In this document: positions 14,331 to 17,351 of the stretch, in pieces | Position numbering within the stretch: position 1 is the first letter of the stretch | Layout: every line of letters begins with the position of its first letter | Assembly: GCA_002345725.1 (NCBI GenBank) | Contig: DDWP01000105.1 | Span: 1-17,351, forward strand | DNA length: 17,351 bases | Direction of reading: 5' to 3' | Source of the DNA: Candidatus Shapirobacteria bacterium UBA2283 | GTDB taxonomy: Bacteria > Patescibacteriota > Microgenomatia > UBA12405 | Notes under the pieces: model-generated | The model's input: only the letters and a program-made list of their open reading frames with translations | Told to the model about the DNA's origin: nothing | Databases searched by the model: none | Program-made: the position numbers and the translations under genes

Positions 14331-14346
14331 TGTAAGCCAGCTTACA
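14331..14346. promoter_or_regulatory. Perfect 16-bp palindrome, CRP-type operator candidate
   Basis: TGTAAGCCAGCTTACA is fully self-complementary and has the CRP-family layout TGTAA-N6-TTACA. It lies 18 bases after the regulator's stop and 66 bases before the RHH gene. The stem is short and lacks a T-run, so a terminator is less likely. Confidence 0.5.
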
Positions 14347-14393
14347 CCCACACCACCTGTAGCATTACTGTGTATTACTTGAAGTATATGTAG

Positions 14394-14406
14394 ACTACTA
14401 AGTAGT
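14394..14406. promoter_or_regulatory. 13-bp palindrome before the RHH gene, possible operator
   Basis: ACTACT-A-AGTAGT is a perfect inverted repeat ending 6 bases before ATG 14413. Ribbon-helix-helix proteins often bind short palindromes in their own promoters, so autoregulation is possible. It is short enough to occur by chance. Confidence 0.35.
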
Positions 14407-14412
14407 TCAACT

Positions 14413-14583
14413 ATGTCTACTGTTATTCAAAAGCAAAGAACCACTCTGTTTATAAATCACTCGATAGTGACTCATGCCAAAGCTCAAGCTTTGGTGGAGA
14501 ACACCACTCTTACCAATTTGGTAGAAAGAGCTTTAGTGGCCTTTTTGCCCGATGAGATAGTCGTCAAGAAACCAAAGATATAG
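14413..14583 (+). CDS. Small ribbon-helix-helix DNA-binding protein
   Basis: The 56-residue protein has RHH proportions: a beta strand TTLFINHSIV (10-19), a first helix THAKAQALVENT (20-31), a turn, and a second helix TLTNLVERALVAFLP (32-46), ending in a short basic tail. The pattern matches the CopG/Arc-like group (TTLYL...LK.LAE..G.SLSELVEEALR.FL). These proteins act as dimers on DNA, often as antitoxins or local repressors. No toxin-like gene follows; the next gene is a one-TM protein, so a plain regulator is more likely. A 13-bp palindrome lies just upstream. Confidence 0.6.
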   Translation: MSTVIQKQRTTLFINHSIVTHAKAQALVENTTLTNLVERALVAFLPDEIVVKKPKI

Positions 14584-14617
14584 TTAACTACTGTTACCAG
14601 TTTAAATAATTCAGCAT

Positions 14618-14827
14618 ATGGCTACTATTATCAATAGTCCCCCCTCCCAAGACAACAATGCTTACGGAGCATTCTTTGTTATTTTCGCTTTAGTCATTGT
14701 CGGTATCATCTTTGTTTACTTTGGCATTCCTGCCTTAAGACAAATGGGTACTCCCCAAATCAATGTTCCCGCCCCAGTCATCAACATGCCTGGCGAAGTT
14801 GACGTTAATGTTCAACAAACACCGTAA
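14618..14827 (+). CDS. Single-pass membrane hypothetical protein
   Basis: The 69-residue protein has a polar N-terminus (ATIINSPPSQDNN), one long hydrophobic helix at ~17-41, and a Pro/Val/Asn-rich tail (PQINVPAPVINMPGEVDVNV) that would lie outside or extend as a short strand-rich stalk. There is no catalytic motif. It stands 34 bases after the RHH gene and 30 bases before the GlsB gene, in the same direction. A TAAATA-like box lies about 11 bases before the start. Confidence 0.6.
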   Translation: MATIINSPPSQDNNAYGAFFVIFALVIVGIIFVYFGIPALRQMGTPQINVPAPVINMPGEVDVNVQQTP

Positions 14828-14843
14828 CTTTTAATAATTAAAT

Positions 14844-14848
14844 AGGAG
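14844..14848 (+). promoter_or_regulatory. Shine-Dalgarno of the GlsB-like gene
   Basis: AGGAG lies 9 bases before ATG 14858. It is one of the few clear ribosome-binding sites in the window and marks an internal operon gene, unlike the leaderless-type starts elsewhere. Confidence 0.6.
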
Positions 14849-14857
14849 ATAAAAAAT

Positions 14858-15109
14858 ATGAATATTATACTTTGGATCGTCTTTGGAGCTTTCGCCGGCT
14901 GGATCGCTTCGCTTATTATGAAGACCGATCAGCACCAGGGCACAGTTTACGATATCGTTTTAGGTATCGTTGGCTCTATCGTCGGTGGTTTTCTCATGGG
15001 CCTAATTGGTCAATCCGGAGTTACTGGATTTAATGTCGAAAGCTTAATTGTTGCCGTTATTGGCTCGATTATGGTCATCTTTATTGGTCGTAAATTACGT
15101 CGCCAATAG
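14858..15109 (+). CDS. GlsB/YeaQ/YmgE family stress-response membrane protein
   Basis: The 83-residue protein contains three membrane helices and the family's glycine-rich signature: IVFGAFAGWIASLIMK at 7-22, then YDIVLGIVGSIVGGFLMGLIG at ~30-50, and IVAVIGSIMVIFIGRKLRR at the end. Proteins of this family (transglycosylase-associated) are small envelope proteins induced by stress; the biochemical role is not known. It is full length, has a clear Shine-Dalgarno and lies at the front of a packed run of envelope genes. Confidence 0.9.
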   Translation: MNIILWIVFGAFAGWIASLIMKTDQHQGTVYDIVLGIVGSIVGGFLMGLIGQSGVTGFNVESLIVAVIGSIMVIFIGRKLRRQ

Positions 15110-15129
15110 TTAAAAATTTATAAAAATAT

Positions 15130-15390
15130 ATGACAGATAAAAATTTAAAAACTCAAGTTAACGATAGTGCTATTAATCCCGTTGTCGCTGCTGTTGCTGG
15201 GGCAGTTGTTGCTGGTGTCGCTGTCGCTGGCGCCATGATTATGTCCGATAAGAAAAATCAGGACAAAGTTGCTAAAGTTGTCTCAAATGTTAAAGATGAT
15301 GTAAATAGCAAAAAAGCATTGATTGTCGACAAGGCTACCAAGTTAGAAGGCATTACCAAAAACGCTGTTAAAGATATCAAAAATATATGA
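15130..15390 (+). CDS. YtxH-like small membrane protein
   Basis: An N-terminal hydrophobic Ala/Val/Gly-rich helix (residues ~18-38, PVVAAVAGAVVAGVAVAGA) is followed by a charged, helical Lys/Asp/Val-rich tail (KVVSNVKDDVNSKK ... ITKNAVKDIKNI). This is the plan of YtxH-like general-stress proteins. The similarity is compositional, so the call is moderate. The stop overlaps the YggT start (ATGA at 15387-15390), so translation is probably coupled. Confidence 0.6.
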   Translation: MTDKNLKTQVNDSAINPVVAAVAGAVVAGVAVAGAMIMSDKKNQDKVAKVVSNVKDDVNSKKALIVDKATKLEGITKNAVKDIKNI

Positions 15391-15743
15391 AAGAAATAAT
15401 TGTTACTCCAGAAGTTGTTAGCACCCCCGTCCGTGTCGGTGCTACCAACAAAGAGACCACCGAATATCTAATTTATTTTTTCTTTGGATTAGTGGAAGTC
15501 CTCTTGGCCATTCGATTAGTTCTCCAACTCACTGGAGCCAGCACCCTTAGTGGTTTTGTCCGTTTAGTCTACGGTATTACCGGAATATTTGTTCTACCTT
15601 TTCAAGGTATTTTTCGTCAAGCCTCTGCTTCAGGTTCAGTTTTGGAGCCGTCAACCATAGTTGCCATTCTCGTTTACATTTTATTAGCTTGGGGTATCGT
15701 TAAGCTCTTACGTATTTCCTCTGGCGAACAACAGGAGTCATAA
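15387..15743 (+). CDS. YggT family membrane protein
   Basis: After a ~25-residue polar N-terminus, the protein shows the YggT pattern: FFGLVEVLLAIRLVLQLTGA (~32-51), then GFVRLVYGITGIFVLPFQGIFR (~56-77), then EPSTIVAILVYILLAWGIVKLL (~87-108). It has two to three membrane helices. YggT proteins are found near cell-division and envelope genes; their function is poorly defined. Length 118 fits a single-repeat version. It starts by a 4-base overlap with the YtxH-like gene. Confidence 0.85.
   Translation: MKEIIVTPEVVSTPVRVGATNKETTEYLIYFFFGLVEVLLAIRLVLQLTGASTLSGFVRLVYGITGIFVLPFQGIFRQASASGSVLEPSTIVAILVYILLAWGIVKLLRISSGEQQES
15733..15737 (+). promoter_or_regulatory. Shine-Dalgarno of the DUF3096 gene
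   Basis: AGGAG inside the last codons of the YggT gene, 10 bases before ATG 15748, supports this 47-codon gene as real. Confidence 0.5.
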
Positions 15744-15747
15744 AAAT

Positions 15748-15891
15748 ATGAATATTTCTTTTGCTTCTTTAAGTCCTTTATCAGCCCTAGTTTTTGGAAT
15801 TTTAATTTTACTATTTCCAAAATTAATCAATTATATTATTGCTGCCTATCTTATTATTACTGGCCTTCTCGGTCTTGGTATAATTAAATGA
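15748..15891 (+). CDS. DUF3096 small membrane protein (47 aa)
   Basis: This short gene encodes two hydrophobic segments. The protein reads LSALVFGILILLFPKLINYI and then AAYLIITGLLGLGII, matching the DUF3096 pattern (L.AGILILI.P.LLNYIVA.YLII.GL.GL). The family has no known function. A Shine-Dalgarno lies 10 bases upstream, and its TGA overlaps the next ATG by 4 bases (15888-15891), so both ends are supported by context. Confidence 0.8.
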   Translation: MNISFASLSPLSALVFGILILLFPKLINYIIAAYLIITGLLGLGIIK

Positions 15892-16241
15892 TTATGTTAA
15901 ATCTGATCGTGGTTCTTGTCACTAGCTCAGCTTTGGTTTATATTTCTGGCTTCAATTCCATGCCCGTATCAGTTAACTTTGGGTCTTTTGTTGTAGCCAA
16001 TGTTCCCTTATTTTATGTCATCATTGGGTCTATTCTTTTTGGCATAGTTTTATCTTATTTATTCCACCTAATCAGTTCTGTCTCCACTGCCCTAGCACTT
16101 AGGAGTAAAGACAATGAATTAAAGAAAGAAAAGCAAGAAGTCCTCGAGTTAACTAAGAGAGTTCATCAGCTTGAGCTAGAAAATGAGAAGCAGAAAAATC
16201 CTGACACCGTCATTATCCCGACCGATCCAAACGCTCTATGA
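15888..16241 (+). CDS. LapA-like (DUF1049) membrane protein with coiled-coil tail
   Basis: Two membrane helices lie at ~2-20 and ~36-62. Between them is the strand element MPVSVNFGSFVVANVPLF, matching the PV.VNF.....PL pattern of LapA/DUF1049, and the second helix includes GSILFGIVLSYLF. A charged coiled-coil follows (KDNELKKEKQEVLELTKRVH, then QLELENEKQ, ~75-103), with a short Pro/Asp tail. In proteobacteria LapA takes part in control of lipopolysaccharide synthesis. That is not expected here, and a general envelope scaffold role is inference. It overlaps both neighbours by 4 bases. Confidence 0.75.
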   Translation: MIMLNLIVVLVTSSALVYISGFNSMPVSVNFGSFVVANVPLFYVIIGSILFGIVLSYLFHLISSVSTALALRSKDNELKKEKQEVLELTKRVHQLELENEKQKNPDTVIIPTDPNAL

Positions 16242-16705
16242 AATCTTTATTGGCCAAGATCTATAAAGCTCTTCATTTGCCAAAAAACCTTCAACTTTCT
16301 ATTATGAACTTGACTCAAGATAGGTTCTTGGTTGGAGTCACTGGAGTGATTCTCGATAGTGACAACAAAATTCTTTTATTCAAACACACTTACCGTTCCC
16401 ATTCTTGGAGCTTACCCGGTGGTTATCTAAAATCAGGTGAGCATCCTCGTGAAGGTCTCGAGAGAGAGATACTAGAGGAGTCAGGGTTAGTTGTTAGTGT
16501 CGATGAATCGGTTAAGACAAGGACCGATCGAGAATTCGCCCGACTCGATCTTTGCTATACCGGTGTATTAATTGGTGGCGAATTTACTCCCACTCACGAA
16601 GTCACAGAGTACGGTTTCTTTGCCGTCGATCAGTTGCCATTATTAAGACAAAATCAGGTTTTCTTAATTGATTTAGTCTTAAAATCTTTATCTCCAAAAG
16701 TTTAA
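16238..16705 (+). CDS. Nudix hydrolase
   Basis: A complete Nudix box lies at residues 62-84: G62-x5-E68-x7-R76-E77-x2-E80-E81-x-G83, preceded by HSWSLPGGYLKSGE. The flanks (GVTGVILDSDNKILLFKHTY before, YGFFAVDQLP after) are typical. The substrate cannot be told; this is not the RppH-like type seen at 6980-7474. The N-terminal helix (LLAKIYKALHLPKNL) resembles that of Nudix proteins encoded with lipid or glycan genes. The 4-base overlap with the LapA-like gene supports the start; an internal Met23 is the alternative. It is the only clear soluble enzyme in this stretch of small membrane proteins. Confidence 0.85.
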   Translation: MKSLLAKIYKALHLPKNLQLSIMNLTQDRFLVGVTGVILDSDNKILLFKHTYRSHSWSLPGGYLKSGEHPREGLEREILEESGLVVSVDESVKTRTDREFARLDLCYTGVLIGGEFTPTHEVTEYGFFAVDQLPLLRQNQVFLIDLVLKSLSPKV

Positions 16706-16715
16706 AATTTGTCTC

Positions 16716-16721
16716 TATACT
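16716..16721 (+). promoter_or_regulatory. -10 box of the three-helix protein and acyltransferase pair
   Basis: TATACT ends 6 bases before ATG 16728 with no Shine-Dalgarno, so a new leaderless transcript probably starts here. Confidence 0.45.
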
Positions 16722-16727
16722 ATTAAT

Positions 16728-17042
16728 ATGGATTACTTAGTTTTTTTACGTCAGTTCAAAGTCGGTCCTTTTGCTATTTTTGACACCGTCATCTCCTATA
16801 TCGGAATTTTTCTTCTGGCTCCACTTTTAACCAAATTATTTTCCATTTTCAAATTATCCGTTCCCCTCAGCTCTTGGCTTTGGTTGACCCTACCCATCTC
16901 TGTTTTATTTCATCTTATCTTTGCCCAGAATACTCCTTTGATGAAAGTTCTGGCTGACCCTAGTCACTTTTCTTTCTACATCGCCGTCGCCATACTTTTG
17001 TTGATGACCTATATGGGCCTGAAGAGTGTAAAATTCCTCTAG
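16728..17042 (+). CDS. Small integral membrane protein, hypothetical
   Basis: The 104-residue protein has three hydrophobic helices at ~16-40, ~46-66 and ~80-100, with only short polar loops (FAQNTPLMKVLADPSHF) and a Lys-containing end. There is no recognised motif. It follows the Nudix gene by 22 bases, but the TATACT box suggests its own start. The acyltransferase begins 4 bases after its stop, so the two are likely one unit; a role in membrane-lipid handling is a guess from this neighbour only. Confidence 0.65.
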   Translation: MDYLVFLRQFKVGPFAIFDTVISYIGIFLLAPLLTKLFSIFKLSVPLSSWLWLTLPISVLFHLIFAQNTPLMKVLADPSHFSFYIAVAILLLMTYMGLKSVKFL

Positions 17043-17046
17043 TTCT

Positions 17047-17351
17047 ATGTCGTTTCAGAAAATATTATCTCCCCTCTATCCACTGATCATCAACTATTTT
17101 AATGTGTCTGTCTCGGGGCTAGAAAATATTTCCCCTAGTAAAAATTATATCTTTACTGCCAATCATCAAAGTATTCTCGACGTGCCTCTGATTTTTTCGC
17201 TCCTCGCCCTCCGGACCAATCGCAAAATACATATTCTTATTAGTCACCGATTTTATCGTGCACTTTGGTTGATTACTCGGCCGTTGGGAATGATCTCTAT
17301 CCGTATGGACAAAGGCACTCAATCATCGACCGATCACAATCTTCGCAGTCT
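17047..17351 (+). CDS. PlsC-type 1-acyl-glycerol-3-phosphate acyltransferase, N-terminal part (cut by window end)
   Basis: The frame opens at ATG 17047 and runs off the window after 101 codons. It contains the acyltransferase block I motif NHQSILD (39-45, with catalytic His40 and Asp45) after SGLENISPSKNYIFTA, and further on RPLGMISIRMDKGT, which fits the block with the G-x-I-x-I-x-R pattern. These enzymes acylate lysophosphatidic acid to phosphatidic acid at the membrane. The remaining blocks lie beyond the window. The acceptor is uncertain because lysophospholipid and glycolipid acyltransferases share the motif. Confidence 0.8.
   Translation, partial: MSFQKILSPLYPLIINYFNVSVSGLENISPSKNYIFTANHQSILDVPLIFSLLALRTNRKIHILISHRFYRALWLITRPLGMISIRMDKGTQSSTDHNLRS

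Noticed and set aside
14331..14346. Palindrome as intrinsic terminator of the regulator gene
   Set aside because: The stem is only 7 bp with a 2-base loop and no U-tract follows. An operator is the better reading.
14413..14827. RHH gene plus next gene as a toxin-antitoxin pair
   Set aside because: The gene after the RHH protein is a one-helix membrane protein with no toxin motif, and the gap of 34 bases is not the tight overlap typical of such pairs.

Overview
The window looks like a piece of a small-genome bacterium of the Candidate Phyla Radiation (Patescibacteria), with a Microgenomates-like flavour. This is an inference from gene content and style: AT-rich DNA, many short membrane or cysteine-rich hypotheticals, genes packed with 4-base overlaps, and many starts with no Shine-Dalgarno that sit 6-8 bases behind a TATAAT-like box. 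TGG encodes Trp and TGA is used as a stop, so the recoded (UGA = Gly) lineages are unlikely. No rRNA, tRNA, CRISPR array, transposase or integrase was found.

Left part (1-5.4 kb) reads as an accessory zone. It holds the tail of an unknown gene, then a block of unknowns: a 269-aa hypothetical, a membrane zinc-ribbon protein with a Cys-rich outside, and a membrane-anchored DUF2726 nuclease-like protein. Two copies of a ~27-bp direct repeat bracket this block at 247-273 and 2956-2981. Next come a short helical protein paired with a DUF3795 protein, an M23 peptidase, a membrane protein and a TfoX-N protein. Three decayed or start-less fragments lie between these genes: an orphan ORF after DUF2726, a nucleoside-deaminase head at 4461, and a thioredoxin-like remnant at 5289 directly before the ArsP-type permease.

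Middle part (5.4-13.3 kb): ArsP-family permease, a tandem-repeat single-pass protein, a CsbD-like small protein, an RppH-like Nudix hydrolase, a large zincin-like protein with an altered HExxH motif, peptidase E, UMP kinase, and a two-gene unit of a GT4 glycosyltransferase fused to an alpha/alpha-toroid domain plus a GH130-like enzyme. The last pair probably handles an oligo- or polysaccharide, perhaps a mannoside.

Right part (13.4-17.35 kb): a CRP/FNR-type regulator followed by a co-directional run of small envelope genes: a ribbon-helix-helix protein, a one-TM protein, GlsB/YeaQ, a YtxH-like protein, YggT, DUF3096, LapA-like, a Nudix hydrolase, a three-TM protein and a PlsC-type acyltransferase cut by the window end. 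A perfect palindrome of CRP-site architecture (TGTAA-N6-TTACA) lies just after the regulator and before the cluster, so the regulator may control the run. The regulator has no AUG where its fold requires one. An AUC codon sits exactly 6 bases after its TATAAT box, the same spacing as at other leaderless starts here.
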